A stretch of DNA of 64,000 bases, from assembly GCF_030269925.1 (NCBI RefSeq), contig NC_085109.1:5456001-5520000 (forward strand), written 5' to 3'. The notes beneath the pieces are model-generated. The model saw nothing but the letters and a program-made list of their open reading frames with translations. It was not told the origin of the DNA and ran no database searches. Source of the DNA: Bombyx mori. Its lineage: Eukaryota; Arthropoda; Insecta; Lepidoptera; Bombycidae. Position 1 is the first letter of the stretch. Each line of letters opens with the position of its first letter. Positions 1-10,353 of the stretch are shown here, piece after piece. The translations under genes were made by a program, and so were the position numbers.

Positions 1-555
1 GACAAGTTCAATGTCATGAATTAAATATTCGTATGAAGGATCGTGATTTGATTATTATATTGTGTCCGTGACCGCGAATTAATCGTTCAAACGACAATAT
101 ACTCTATAAAGTCTTGTTTTACTTACAAAACAATCAGAATACGGTTTTTTTTTATCAGAAGTAAACTAAGTTTTTATATCGACTTATCAAAGTTGGCTGT
201 TGCTTAATTGTATGAAGCCCTATTTCAAACATCTAGTTCGAAGTCGAAGAGCCAACATAACAACATTGAAAAATCAGAACGACAACCTTACCACGAATCA
301 AGATCCGTATTACTAACGCTTGTCGACACGATTCGTTTTCGAAGTGTCGAGATCCACCGATACGCCCAACAACAGTGTAAAGGGCGTAGGTGACACAAGC
401 CGGCATTTACGAGGATCGTACACTTCCGCGCGAGACCGGGTTAGTTCGTGAGCGCGCACCCTGTATGTGCGAATCGAAGCGACGCGACTGTGGGAACCAA
501 ACGCTTTGTTCCATATACAGGCTGATTAATTAGAACGCATAAAATGTTTTTAATC
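1..555. other. intergenic, no gene recognised
   Basis: AT-rich sequence without a convincing coding frame. A modestly GC-richer patch around 330-500 has short open frames but no recognisable motif or splice structure. Confidence 0.4.
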
Positions 556-752
556 TTTTTTTTCTTTCTACCTAGCCTTGAGAGGCTATGTCAGCGTAAC
601 GCTAACTAGTAGGTGAGCTCACGAGGCTCAAACCGGAGTGTTGCTAACACTAACCCTAGCAAGAGCAGTGCTTCGCAGAATCTACCACCGGATCGGAAAC
701 GCGACCCACTGAGAAGATCAGGCGAAAAACTCAGTGGGCTGTTTCTGTGGGT
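556..752 (-). mobile_element. family B (BMC1-like LINE 3' end) copy
   Basis: Poly-T on the left (poly-A on the minus strand) is followed by the family signature: AGCCTTGAGAGGCTAT, GAGCTCACGAGGCTCAAACC, CTAGCAAGAGCAGTGCTTCG, CTACCACCGGATCGGAAACG and CTCAGTGGGCTG. The same blocks recur in at least nine other places in the window. I assign it tentatively to the Bombyx LINE BMC1 3' region. The copy is truncated at its 5' end. Confidence 0.8.
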
Positions 753-753
753 A

Positions 754-796
754 TTTTTAATCACTAATGGACTTCAGCTACGCTAGGGCCAAATCT
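754..796 (-). mobile_element. LINE-A 3' tail scrap
   Basis: Contains ATGGACTTCAGCTACGCTAG and GGGCCAAATCTGAG, similar to the reversed 3' UTR of the CR1/jockey-like LINE ending at 62397. It abuts a family B copy, so this is a small nested or joined repeat cluster. Confidence 0.45.
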
Positions 797-1786
797 GAGT
801 CGACAAATGTCAAATGTTTTTTTAAAGACTATTGAAGACCGATATTTCATAGTGTTCGTTGGATAGTTAGCGACAATGACTAAGATCGAATTTTCATTAC
901 TAAAGATAATTGACAATAGGACTGTGAGCTAATTAATTCTGATCTTGAAAGTAGTATAAGTGCGCTTCCAAGATTCAAAACAAAAAATAAAGTTCTAGTT
1001 TGACCCCTTATGGAAAATTTATAAGCAAAAATTGTATTTCATAAAGCAATATATTTTATTAATATTCAATTAGTTGATCGAATTCTAGTGCAATTAGTTC
1101 CCGCTGTATAACAACACTAAATGCATCCAAGGGATGGCCAATTAACCGCGTTTACCACCTCAGAGCGCGACGCGGAACAATTGTGAGGAATTAAATGCAT
1201 TAGCTGTAATTAACGAGACACCTTTGCCTTCCTTTGTTTAAAACCAAAGTATTGTTTTTTTTTTTATTTCAAATGTTTCGATATTTAAATCAATTGAGGC
1301 TTTCTTGAGAGACGCCTAACAAAATCTAGAGTATCTAAAATATTTTTATATACAATTCTGAAATTAAAATGTAAGAACGAAAACTGTCGATATCGATTAT
1401 ATTTATAAGGCAATCGATATGCCAACTCGATGCGCAGCAGTCGTGAATCGAACGGATCGACCTATCGAATTGCGATGTTCTCTAGATAAGGTCCAAGTTT
1501 GCGTTAGTGTTGACCCAATGCGCTAACTATATAGGACATCGAGAACTCGATTTAGAATCGTAATTAAGCGACGATGTATTGTTTTCTATACAGCCATAAA
1601 TAAGCCCGATACCGGTAACGTGTTGCCTCTGATAATTAAGATATTATGTTAATTAAGTACTTATACCACAAATGTTTAGATCAACTAATAGTCGTAGCGC
1701 TGTTTACTTTTGAGCTAAAGTTTACTTGTAAATATTAAGGCGAACATTGGAGATTGTATTGTTTTATGTAGTGGCGATCAGGTTGA
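797..1786. other. intergenic, nothing recognised
   Basis: AT-rich sequence with a homopolymer T run near 1255. I see no coding, RNA or repeat signature shared with the rest of the window. Confidence 0.4.
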
Positions 1787-2031
1787 TTTTTTTTTTGCTT
1801 TGTTGGGTGGACGAGGTCACAGCCCACCTGGTGTTAAGTGGTTACTGGAGCCCATAGACATCTACAGCGTAAATGCGCCACACACCTTGAGATATAAGTT
1901 CTAAGGTCTCGAGTATAGTTACAACGGCTGCCCCACCCTTCAAAGCGAAACGCACTACTGCTTCACGGCAGAAATAGGCAGGGTGGTGGTACCTACCCGC
2001 GCGGACTCACAAAAGGTCCTAACACCAGTAA
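1787..2031 (-). mobile_element. SINE Bm1, headless copy
   Basis: Poly-T start, then the Bm1 signature in reverse: CACAGCCCACCTGGTGTTAA, GTGGTTACTGGAGCCCATAG, CGCACTACTGCTTCACGGCA and AGAAATAGGCAGGGTGG. It ends near AACACCAGT, the internal boundary where most Bm1 copies here begin, so the tRNA-like head is absent. Confidence 0.93.
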
Positions 2032-2082
2032 ATTTGAACCAGTAAGGTTGAATTTCGTGCTTTGCGAATGTAGCAGCCAAAA

Positions 2083-2280
2083 TCACATACGAGGTTCAAC
2101 ATACCCGTTCGATACATGAACTCCATACGTAACGAATTTAGCAAAACAATCAATAGCGGTACTTATGCCGAGGGCGCTCACGGCGTCTCCGCAGCACCGC
2201 CGGTTCGCACGCAAGAGGTCATTAAGCTCCATCATGCTCTTTGCGAGGTATAAAGATATCTGTGTGTCGGAAGCGCTCGC
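2083..2280 (-). other. GC-rich open frame of unknown status
   Basis: This stretch is clearly richer in GC than its flanks and is open in one minus-strand frame for about 66 codons, ending in a stop at its left end. There is no ATG at the 5' end; the first in-frame ATGs are about 17 codons in. A possible splice acceptor (AG at 2261-2260 on the minus strand, after CCGACACAC) lies inside it. I recognise no protein family. It could be a coding exon, a non-coding exon or chance. If spliced to the drumstick-like exon at 5334, the acceptor completes the split Arg codon as AGA, followed by Tyr-Leu-Tyr-Thr-Ser-Gln-Arg-Ala and a stop at 2234-2232. This is a different frame from the open frame, and it is conjecture. 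Confidence 0.2.
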
Positions 2281-2283
2281 CAC

Positions 2284-2668
2284 TTAGACTCGGAACGTGT
2301 TTAAGAGTTTATTTTAGTTTGAGATATTATTAATCGTCTAGGTACTGTCAAATGCCTATTCAGAATATGTCATATACTTTGTAAATCGAACGTCAAAGAT
2401 TATAAGTGTACCTAATATATTTTACGGTTTTTTTTAATGCATATAGAGAGAACGTTGAGATTTAAATTTTTTTTAGAACAAATGACTAGTAAATGAACGT
2501 ATAAGTTATCTCACTTTTACAATATCGGTAAATAGACGTATTTTAATAGACGTATTTTATAGCTCTAATTAATTAAACGATTGATAATAAATAAAAATAT
2601 TAAAGTGATTTTTGGGGATTTAAATTTGAAATTGATTTTGTAACCAAAACAACCAACACTTATCCGAC
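2284..2668. other. intergenic, nothing recognised
   Basis: Very AT-rich with poly-T and poly-A runs. No gene or shared repeat is visible. Confidence 0.4.
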
Positions 2669-2820
2669 TTTTTTTTGCTACGTAATCTAATAGTCTTGAG
2701 AGGCTATGCCAGCGTAACCGGGTGAGTGGGTGGGCTCACGGGGCTCAAACCGGGAAGTGTTGCTAACATTGGCCCTAGCAAGAGCAGTGCTTCGTAGAAT
2801 CTACCACCGGATCGGAAACG
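2669..2820 (-). mobile_element. family B (BMC1-like LINE 3' end) copy
   Basis: Poly-T, then GTCTTGAGAGGCTATGCCAG, GGGCTCACGGGGCTCAAACC, CCCTAGCAAGAGCAGTGCTT and ACCACCGGATCGGAAACG. It is shorter than most copies because it is 5'-truncated at the GGAAACG motif. Confidence 0.8.
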
Positions 2821-3249
2821 ATCTGCAATGCTCTTATCCGACTTGATGAACGTATATTAAGTTTTTTTGTCCAATTCTACGCAACGTACTGTTGCAACGA
2901 ATCCTCCCGTTCCACACAGTCAGAGACAGCCAACAAATTGGTGCAATTTTACGCGCACTGTTAACCGTGGTACACATTGTTGTTCCGTGTACAATCGGCG
3001 CATAAACTGCAAATTATATTGCAGCAGTCACGTGTGGCACCATCTCAAGGGCTACCGGGAAATGTTGCCAGCTTTACTGATTTTCCAGAGTCTCCTAAAA
3101 TTCGATGTTCGATTCATTTAGATAAATCAATAGTCAGATTATTTGTGTTTTTGGTTAAACTATTCACATTCGAACCCAACTTTGAGTTTGCGAAATTCGT
3201 GTGAATTTGTTTATTTTAACTTTTGACTCCAACGAAGTTTTCCTGAAAA
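2821..3249. other. intergenic, nothing firmly recognised
   Basis: Mixed composition with overlapping plus-strand frames around 2870-3200 of 75-84 codons. They have no recognisable motif and no strong start context, so I do not call a gene. Confidence 0.35.
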
Positions 3250-3560
3250 TTTTGCGTATGGCAACACCGCTACCGCGTTCGCACAGTTTCGGAAGCATTA
3301 GGGACCATTAAGAACCGTTAAGACGCGGTCACGTCACGAGCTCACGAACTGCACCAGGCGATCTAGCGATCTCAGAAGGCTCGGAGACGGTCGTTGTTGG
3401 TGCCCCTTTCGTCTTTTCACACGGAAAGTAGTGCGCGTACGTTACGTACGGAACACAAACGAGCTTTTTATTGCACACGATTTCGTGGAGTCTTGTTTGG
3501 TTAGCGATTTTTTTCCCTTTTCCGTCCGAAGCGGCAATTGCGCACTCGCTGTTCGAAGCT
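3250..3560. promoter_or_regulatory. GC-enriched block, possible promoter or exon
   Basis: CpG-bearing sequence (GACGCGGTCACGTCACGAGC, GTGCGCGTACGTTACGTACG) inside an AT-rich region, about 2 kb beyond the drumstick-like exon. It carries no repeat signature seen elsewhere in the window. In insects such islands often mark promoters or conserved exons, but there is no direct evidence of either here. Confidence 0.2.
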
Positions 3561-3944
3561 CGCGAGGACGGGTTTCGTTCTACCTACTTTATTGTTTCGA
3601 AAATGGAATTCGCTTTTAAATATATATTATCTATATTTTTTTCGTTTTATTTTTTTATTTTTTAGTTTATTATTTATGAAACAGGTTAAGTTTCAAATTT
3701 GTCTTTTGAAGATGAAATTTGCATGGATTATAGATGTAAGGGGTCGCGATCCCGTGCTACTAAACACATTGTATGTTAATTGCGGCCGTGACACAGTAGG
3801 AATGACATGTAGGCGACATGTCGAAGCGCCTTTGAGAGGTTGAATGAACCTATATTAGTTAGCACTTGTCATTCGAATGTGTCATAATTAAGGTACGAAC
3901 AATTATAAATTAGCCGAGTTACTATGAACGAACGAGGTTCAAAA

Positions 3945-4245
3945 TCTTATACCTTTAAACGAGCAATTCTTGTATATTAATATATTATATATAATCTTAA
4001 TCTCGGAAACAGCTCTAACGATTTTCATAAAATTTAGTGTACCTACAGGGGATTTCGGGGGCGATAAATCGATCTAGCTACGATTTATTTTCAAAAAAAT
4101 AAAACATTATTCGTGTTTCCAAGAATCAACTATTCCCGACATCTATTGGCGAATAATAATATTGTTTTTCTTAATTGAGGGCAACTAACCGCTTTAAAGA
4201 CACAACAAGATGGCGTTATCAAAAAAAAAACCGGTCATCGTCTAG
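3945..4245 (+). mobile_element. Helitron-like nonautonomous element, family 6
   Basis: Starts TCTTATACC after an A and ends ATCGTCTAG before a T, matching Helitron termini (5' TC, 3' CTRR, insertion between A and T). A second, inverted copy lies at 45177-45390. Shared blocks include CTTTAAACGAGCAATTCTTG, TCGGAAAC and CAACAAGATGGCGTTATC. No ORF is present. Confidence 0.65.
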
Positions 4246-4289
4246 TAACTATGAAGTGGATTATAGTTTTAAGCTTTACTTGGTGATAA

Positions 4290-4475
4290 GGCGACTTGTG
4301 AACCTGCATACCGTGTGGGTACATTTCTGCCACGAAGCAGAACTGCGAAGTGGTTCTAATTTGAAGGGAGGGGCAGCCGCTATACTATAGAATTGAGACT
4401 AATGACTCAAGGTAGGCGGCGGCATTTAGGTTATTGATGTCTATAGGCTCGAGTAACCACTTAAAAAAAGGTAGA
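4290..4475 (+). mobile_element. SINE Bm1, diverged copy
   Basis: Recognisable by TTTCTGCCACGAAGCAGAAC, TTTGAAGGGAGGGGCAGCCG and GATGTCTATAGGCTCGAGTA followed by ACCACTTAAAAAAAGG. It has more substitutions than most copies and lacks the last part of the tail, so it is an older insertion. Confidence 0.7.
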
Positions 4476-4740
4476 TCGTGAAATCGTGCACCTTTTTAAG
4501 CAAATAAAGTGATGCAAGCGATGGAAAATTCTTAGTGTATAGTGATATTGATTAGTACCTCAAAGAATATAGCTCAGTAGCTCTGTGACGGACAAGACCC
4601 TAATAGAGGCGGATCATACTCGCCGCAGCCTTGTCACCTTATTACCAAGTAACCGCGAATGTGGATCGGATCATGTTCGATTTTAGGGCTAGCTTAATTC
4701 TAGAATGACGATGTTGTGAAATACTTTTTTTTCTTATTAT

Positions 4741-4920
4741 TTTTTTCTAATATTTAAGAGGCTATTCCAGTGGCCTCCAGATGGGTAGATGGGCTTACGG
4801 GCTCAACCTGAAAGAATTTTCCAACACCAGCCCTAACAAGAGCAGTGCTTCGCAGATTCTGCCACCGGATCAGAATCGCGATCCACTGAGAAGATCCGAC
4901 GAGCAACTCAGTGAGCTCTT
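4741..4920 (-). mobile_element. family B (BMC1-like LINE 3' end) copy
   Basis: Poly-T start, then AAGAGGCTATTCCAG, GGGCTTACGGGCTCAACC, CTAACAAGAGCAGTGCTTCG, CCACCGGATCAGAATCGCGA and CACTGAGAAGATCCGACGAG. It is diverged and runs into a short tandem duplication at its right end. Confidence 0.75.
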
Positions 4921-4951
4921 ATTAAATTAACTCAGTGAGCTCTTATTAAAT
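4905..4951. repeat. tandem duplication, 24-bp unit x2
   Basis: AACTCAGTGAGCTCTTATTA followed by AATT occurs twice in a row. The first copy is the edge of the family B insertion, so the duplication arose after that insertion. Confidence 0.75.
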
Positions 4952-5183
4952 TTCACGGACGCTAACACGCATAATTTATTAAAAAGCAATTTGTTTGCTT
5001 TGTCCGAAAAAAGATTGAGTCTTATAACGGTGAATTGTTTTGTTCCTTTACTATTTATTCTCATTGTTGCAACTGTCGATTGTTTGTTTTCGAAAGTGTG
5101 ACAATTCCTTGTGTCACTTCTAGAATGTTAATTCAAATCGTAAATTTACCGTTTGGTTTTTTAAAAAAAAAATGTAACATTCA

Positions 5184-5256
5184 AAATTTCAAAAATAGAA
5201 TTTCGAATCTTTTTTTAAATAGTTAGATCTAATTTCAAAAATAGAATTTCGAAATT
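5184..5256. repeat. short tandem-like repeat, ~48-bp spacing
   Basis: The motif AATTTCAAAAATAGAATTTC occurs near 5184 and again near 5232, just downstream of the drumstick-like exon on its own strand. If that transcript reads through, the repeat would lie in its intron. Confidence 0.6.
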
Positions 5257-5331
5257 ACGAATTTAAATTGAAGTTAGATTTGTTCTTTCCATCGACGTCG
5301 TCCTATTGAGTGTGAATTAATTGGGACACCC

Positions 5332-5333
5332 AC
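5332..5333 (-). promoter_or_regulatory. drm: splice donor of drumstick-like exon
   Basis: The minus strand reads CAACACAG|GTGGGTGTCC, close to the AG|GTRAGT consensus, exactly where similarity to the family stops. It decides the exon's 3' boundary. Confidence 0.75.
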
Positions 5334-5551
5334 CTGTGTTGGCGCAGGTTGTCTTGCCGCTTGAAGCTCTTCCCGCACACTTCACAGCTGAACGACAGCT
5401 CCGGACTCTTATGGGTGCGTTCGTGGATCATCAGGTTGTAGGACTTCGTGAACCGACGTTGGCAGTACTTGCAAACGAACTCGCATTTTGGGCGCAGTTT
5501 GCGTCTGAAATCCCGTGTGTGCTCTTCGTCAATTTGCATCACGGCGAACAT
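5334..5551 (-). CDS. drm: drumstick-like C2H2 zinc-finger protein, first coding exon (partial)
   Basis: This is a start codon plus 72 codons and two bases of a small nuclear zinc-finger protein of the odd-skipped family. In Drosophila the drumstick product regulates gut and leg-joint patterning by binding Lines, freeing Bowl. The exon encodes [10 protein letters not shown], then a basic stretch, then finger 1 (C27, C30, H43, H47; C-X2-C-X12-H-X3-H) and most of finger 2 (C56, C59, H72). The segment [15 protein letters not shown] and the HERTHKSPE linker are characteristic of drumstick. The start ATG (5551-5549) has an insect-type context, CAAAATG. The frame runs on to a stop at 5303, but the last codons are intronic: the donor AG|GTGGGT falls at 5334|5333 and splits an Arg codon in phase 2. 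The last finger-2 ligand must come from the next exon, which I could not place securely. Family assignment is strong; choice of drm over other odd-family members is likely. Confidence 0.9.
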
Positions 5552-5599
5552 TTTGTCTGGACTAAGATGTGATGCTTACGACGGGCGGGGCTTGAACGC

Positions 5600-5601
5600 C
5601 T
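5600..5601 (-). promoter_or_regulatory. drm: possible splice acceptor in drm 5' UTR
   Basis: The minus strand reads TTATCATTGTACAG|GCGTTC, 48 bases before the start codon. The pyrimidine tract is weak. It could receive a 5' UTR exon ending at the donor-like AAAAG|GTGCGT at 5950|5949. Confidence 0.3.
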
Positions 5602-6079
5602 GTACAATGATAAGTTATCAAATGCGGGGTGAGCGTTATGGAATGTGAGCTTTATTGTGTGCGGTGCAGAGTACGTGTTTCAGTGTACATGCGAGTAGAT
5701 AAACGTGTGTATGTGTGTTTGTGAACGCGACGATCAAATTTTTCATCTCTCTCTTTACGTGGGGATGCGATAAAATATGATTCTAATGAAAGCCAGTATA
5801 AGCCCGACACCAGACAGAAGGTACACATCGTAAAACTTTGAAAAAGGATTTACGTAACAACCTAACATTATTCTTGAATGTAAATAAATTCACAGAATTA
5901 TTTTCAAAAAACGTTTGGTCTTAAAATTCTCTTTAAATTTAATACGCACCTTTTCTAAAACCAGGTAAATAAAAATAGTGATACAGATATCGCGGAGACC
6001 GTCACAGATGGATAGATCACTTTATCACAACGCAGAACTATGTTAATGCAATGCCACAATAGTACGTAGATTTAAAGAG

Positions 6080-6240
6080 ACTAGATATGTCAGGCGACGT
6101 GCGAACAACTGCGGGTGCGTTTAGCAACTGCGCTTGCGAGAGGGTGCGGAAACTACTGATAGCGTTACGCGGAAGGCGTTCGCCCCCACCACACCACGTG
6201 CGCTCAGTGAATGAACAGGTAGCAAAACGTCTGACGGCAC
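6080..6240 (-). promoter_or_regulatory. GC-rich block upstream of drm, possible promoter or 5' UTR exon
   Basis: It lies 0.5-0.7 kb upstream of the drumstick-like start codon on the same strand and is strikingly GC-rich against its surroundings. The minus strand carries an arthropod-type initiator-like TCAGT near 6151-6156 (TATCAGTAGTT). A donor-like AAG|GTGCGT at 5950|5949 and the acceptor at 5601-5600 would make a short 5' UTR intron. The placement is suggestive, but no TATA box is seen. Confidence 0.35.
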
Positions 6241-6290
6241 GATGGGAAAATTCGGTAAACTTTATTACAAAAATTTCCGAAATATGACAT

Positions 6291-6545
6291 TTTTGTTTTT
6301 TATTGCTTAGATGGGCGGACGAGCTCACAGCCCACCTGGTGTTAAGTGGTTACTGGAGTACATAGACATCTACAACGTAAATGCGCCACCCACCTTGAGA
6401 TATAAGTTTTATGTTCTAAGGTCTCGAATATAGTTACAACGGTTGCCCCACCCTTCAAACCGAAACGCATTACTGCTTCACGGCAGAAATAGGCAGGGCG
6501 GTGGTACCTACCCGTGCGGACTTACAAGAGGTCCTACTACCCGTA
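6291..6545 (-). mobile_element. SINE Bm1, headless copy
   Basis: TTTTTATTGCTTAGATGGGC, CACAGCCCACCTGGTGTTAA, GCGCCACCCACCTTGAGATA and ACTGCTTCACGGCAGAAATA follow the poly-T. It ends at CTACTACCCGTA, the common internal boundary. It is inserted directly upstream of the putative drm promoter block. Confidence 0.93.
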
Positions 6546-7736
6546 AAAATCTTTCATGTCATCTTTCAAATATAATTTGACAGTAAGAATGCTTTTAAAC
6601 ACAAAATGTTTAACACTTATTTAGATAATTCTATTCTCAAATTCCATAGAAACTTAATAATCCACGACAAAGGATGAACCAGTACATCGTAAGTCATACT
6701 ACTTCATTTAAATGAATAACTATTTAAAATGTAACATGTGTTCCAACTTTATATTTATATCGAATCCGTTGTCATCACCGCTTGACATGTCACTAACCAG
6801 AGATCACCGTGATCCATTTGAAAAACGCCGTTATGGTAATGACTTTAAAACCTAATTTCCACATCAATTGTAATATAGGACAACAACAAAAATTTAATCT
6901 GTTTTTTTAGTAGAATAAAGTTCAGTTTAAATTTTCTTAATGTCAGAATAGTTTGGTTTTTATTTTATCACGTTTTCATTTACAGCATTAACGATAAATA
7001 TTACGAGACAAGAATATAATTGGATGCGAATTAAGCAATTGTTTTTATCAAGTACACGCTCGTTTCGCGGTGGGAAAGCAAGACCCGCCGGTGGCTCGCG
7101 GCGCTACCGTGTGTTTCACCTCACGAAATACACGATCCTCAATCATTACGGACACCAGTACTTTTTAATCGTTTCAATTTATTGATCATTTTCGGCTTCT
7201 TTTTTAAGCTATTGCATAGATTTTATCGCGAGCCTTGAGCGCGGCTTGAGAGCGGAATCATGAAATTCCGTAACGAAAAAACCTTCCACCCCTCACTACG
7301 CCTACTATGTAGCTCGCGTTCAACACATTCACACGTTGCGCTTGTGTAGTGTTTAAAGTAAGAAGTCTAAACACCGATTTATGTACTATCAAAATATTTG
7401 ATATAATTTCGTGGGTAACACACGATAGCGCGATTCAGCTTTTCGTCAAGCGTCACCTATCGGCGACAAACGGAATTGTAAAATAGAAAATTATATCACA
7501 TTACAATGCGTTGGGCGTGCCATTTTCTATCACTTAGTCGAAGAATTTTATTACTACTCCTACTACTCATTCAGTGATTGGAGTGACACTAAAAATAAAC
7601 TAGCTAAACCGTTGATTCTGGACGAATGAGAGTTAGAACTAGCATCCAAAGGCGTGTCTCTATCCCATATAGCGCCATCTAGTGAGTGCGCGGTCAAAAT
7701 GGAATACACACAATGTAGCAGATTCATTGAAAGTTA
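6546..7736. other. intergenic, GC-richer patches, no gene recognised
   Basis: AT-rich with CpG-bearing patches near 7060-7120 and 7230-7330. They could be regulatory DNA upstream of drm. No ORF or shared repeat was recognised. Confidence 0.35.
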
Positions 7737-7764
7737 GCCCACTGAGTTTCTCGCCGGATCTTAT
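7737..7764 (+). mobile_element. family B scrap
   Basis: GCCCACTGAGTTTCTCGCCG followed by GATCTT is the diagnostic core of family B in plus orientation, with no flanking family sequence. Confidence 0.6.
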
Positions 7765-9455
7765 TTTATTGTTGTTTTAATATTAAATTATTATTGTCGA
7801 TTTATAATTGCATAAGTTGAAAAAAAATGCTATGCAATTAGCTTTACCGCGGCAGTCTCCGAGTGCCACACGTCTTTTTTTGTCATAGCATAGATCGCGA
7901 TCAAGTCGCAGTCCCATTGAAATTAATAGCGTTTCCAGTAACAAATAACTCTTTGTTCTACAACATGGTCACATCGAGCAATTTCGAATTTGCAAGCAAT
8001 TTTACGCCTAAAGATTTTAATGGAATTAACTGAATAGAAGAGCCTCAATAAAACTGCCATTGTGATTACGGAAAATTGCTCAGTCGCAATTAACCAATAT
8101 GATAGCCGTATAAACTATATAGGAGTTTTGTCCTGATATAAAATAGCCGATCGTTCGAAACCGTGTCTTTTTCACACAACGTTTATATTTCGCGTGCTAA
8201 AGGAGCTATAAAATAAATTACCTTGTACCGTGAAGTCGTTTAGTACGTTTTATGATCGCGTAACTCCATTCAAATCATCTCAGACCCGGCGATGGGTGTG
8301 AAAACATAATGTCAAATGAAGTCTGACTGCTCATAAGTGTCTACTAATTAACCGCTATTCAGAAGTTTTACTACAAAGCTAAATGAGAGATATTTACGTG
8401 GTTCTCACCTCACATAGCTTTACGATGTGCTTAAGCTAGATACAGCCTGCCGAGACCTGCTTTATGAGTACATTGAAACTCTGGTGTATTGCAAAAATAC
8501 TTTCATTGTAGGTATTAAACACGAAAACACGTTGAGAATCGTTCAGACAAATAGAAATCGTGAAATGTATAAACATAACATCTTAGTCCTATAAAAGTAG
8601 AGAAGCGTTTTATTTAAATATTAATAAAAAATATATAAAAGCGAGTATTAAATAATGCTAAATAGTTTTTGATAATGTATGTATGTGATAAGTACCATGA
8701 AAATTTTCGGTGCAATGAAATTCGATGTTAAAAACAAAAAATATATATATGTCGCTTCAAAAGATATGTATGCACGTATTACGGAAACCTCTATTAAAAC
8801 GCCATAAACCAATAGCAAAATTTTATATGCGATATTTGAAAATCGATTTTAATATTTTTTTATGCGCTAAATCTCGATTTTCAAATTATGACCACAAAAA
8901 CGAACGAACCCTGAATGAAAAAAGCTAACAATCTTAACAAAAACACAATATATTACGAAACAGCATCCAAAAGATGACCATGACAGAAGCGTCAAAACAA
9001 TCTAAACACTGGACGGCGTATCAAAAACTTAACCTTCCTTCACCCAGACGATTCACGATACAACACATCACGACAAACGATTAGAACTTGCAAAAATATC
9101 AAATACAAAACATCTTTATTCTTGTACCATGTACGGAACATCGTACGGTTATGTTGCTATTAGGATGATTATAAAACGCGATTAGATTAAGAGGTCACGC
9201 TTCGGCGGTGCAACGGAGTCGTAAAGATCTTTGGACAGAAGTTGAAGATGATAAAACTCACGGAGGTGGATCTGCGTGTAATTATAGTCTTGTTGCTATG
9301 GTATCGTGACGAGTTTGTGCCCCCAAAACAAATTGTGAGGCTTTCAGGACTTATGGAATATGCATAATACAAAACAATCAAAAGAAAAATATTTTTTATT
9401 CTGTCCTTTACAGAAACCGGAATCATACCATTAAGAAGTATTTACGTATCGAGGC
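7765..9455. other. intergenic, nothing recognised
   Basis: AT-rich. The open frames here (for example 8725-8928 plus and 9187-9426 minus) have no recognisable motif and the composition of non-coding DNA. Confidence 0.4.
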
Positions 9456-9699
9456 TTGAAAGGCAAACGTGACTAAGCGACAATGCGTGAACTTTACAGT
9501 AGACTAATTTAAAGTTAAAATACCTGAAAACAAAATTTATTTTAACGAATCTAGCTGTAGTAGAATCTAGCTAGTAGTTGTAGGATTGAAATGATTTGAA
9601 TAGACCTAGAAATATATATTTTTTGCGCATCGAATATGGTTATTGCCTATCATTTATGTACAAAGCAGTTATTGTCGCTTAGTCACGTTTGCCTTTCAA
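9456..9699. mobile_element. MITE-like element with perfect 29-bp inverted ends
   Basis: The left arm (9456-9484, starting TTGAAAGGCAAACGTGACTA) is the exact reverse complement of the right arm (9671-9699, ending ACGTTTGCCTTTCAA). The interior of about 190 bp is AT-rich with no ORF. Length and structure fit a nonautonomous DNA transposon; the superfamily is not identifiable. Confidence 0.75.
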
Positions 9700-10353
9700 C
9701 CGTCGGTATATTGAAATAGGGAACATATACATACAAATTCGTAAATGGAACTTCCTTATTTATTTATTTATTTCTGGAATTGCAAATAACGTGAGATGTT
9801 TTTCAATATATAAAAGTAACTTTAACGCGAGTGAAGCCAGGCGGCACTGAACCATAAAATACGAGTTTTATTAAATCCTATTGAAACTAGTCCACACGGG
9901 TCTTCATAAGCCTCGTCAAAACATCGAACACATTGATCAATCATAACGAACCATCCCAACCCTTGAACTACTGACATTTGAATGGTACACATAGGTCTTA
10001 GGAAATTTTAAATTCAATTCACCTAAACTAAGAACGGGTGATTGAATTATCATAAATGGCGGTCACGTTATTCGATTTTGTTGTTGTCCGTGAAGAAAGG
10101 TGACATACGGTTCGAAGCAGTCCGCCTTCAAGAGTTTTATAAATTAAACAGCATTTAATTATTTATTTTATTTTTTTACCGTAATTTCTAGAATTTTGGA
10201 CCTAAAAACAAACTGTGTTACGATATTTTTGGATCCTAACACGCTATTTGTTCGTTTTTTTATTAATTACTTGCGAATAAATTAATGTTTTTCAAAAAAA
10301 AAACAGTATATAATACGTAGGTACAGCCATAACAACATACATTTTATTATGAA
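9700..10353. other. intergenic, nothing recognised
   Basis: AT-rich with short homopolymer runs and a TTTATTTATTTATTT stretch near 9756-9770. No gene signature. Confidence 0.4.

Noticed and set aside
497..530. drm terminal exon encoding a Gln-Ser-Val-Trp-like end on the minus strand
   Set aside because: The nearby acceptor-like AG would turn the split Arg codon into Ser, and the match is too short to support a call.
5321..5572. 83-codon plus-strand frame over the drm exon
   Set aside because: Antisense shadow of the zinc-finger exon, which has clear family similarity on the minus strand.
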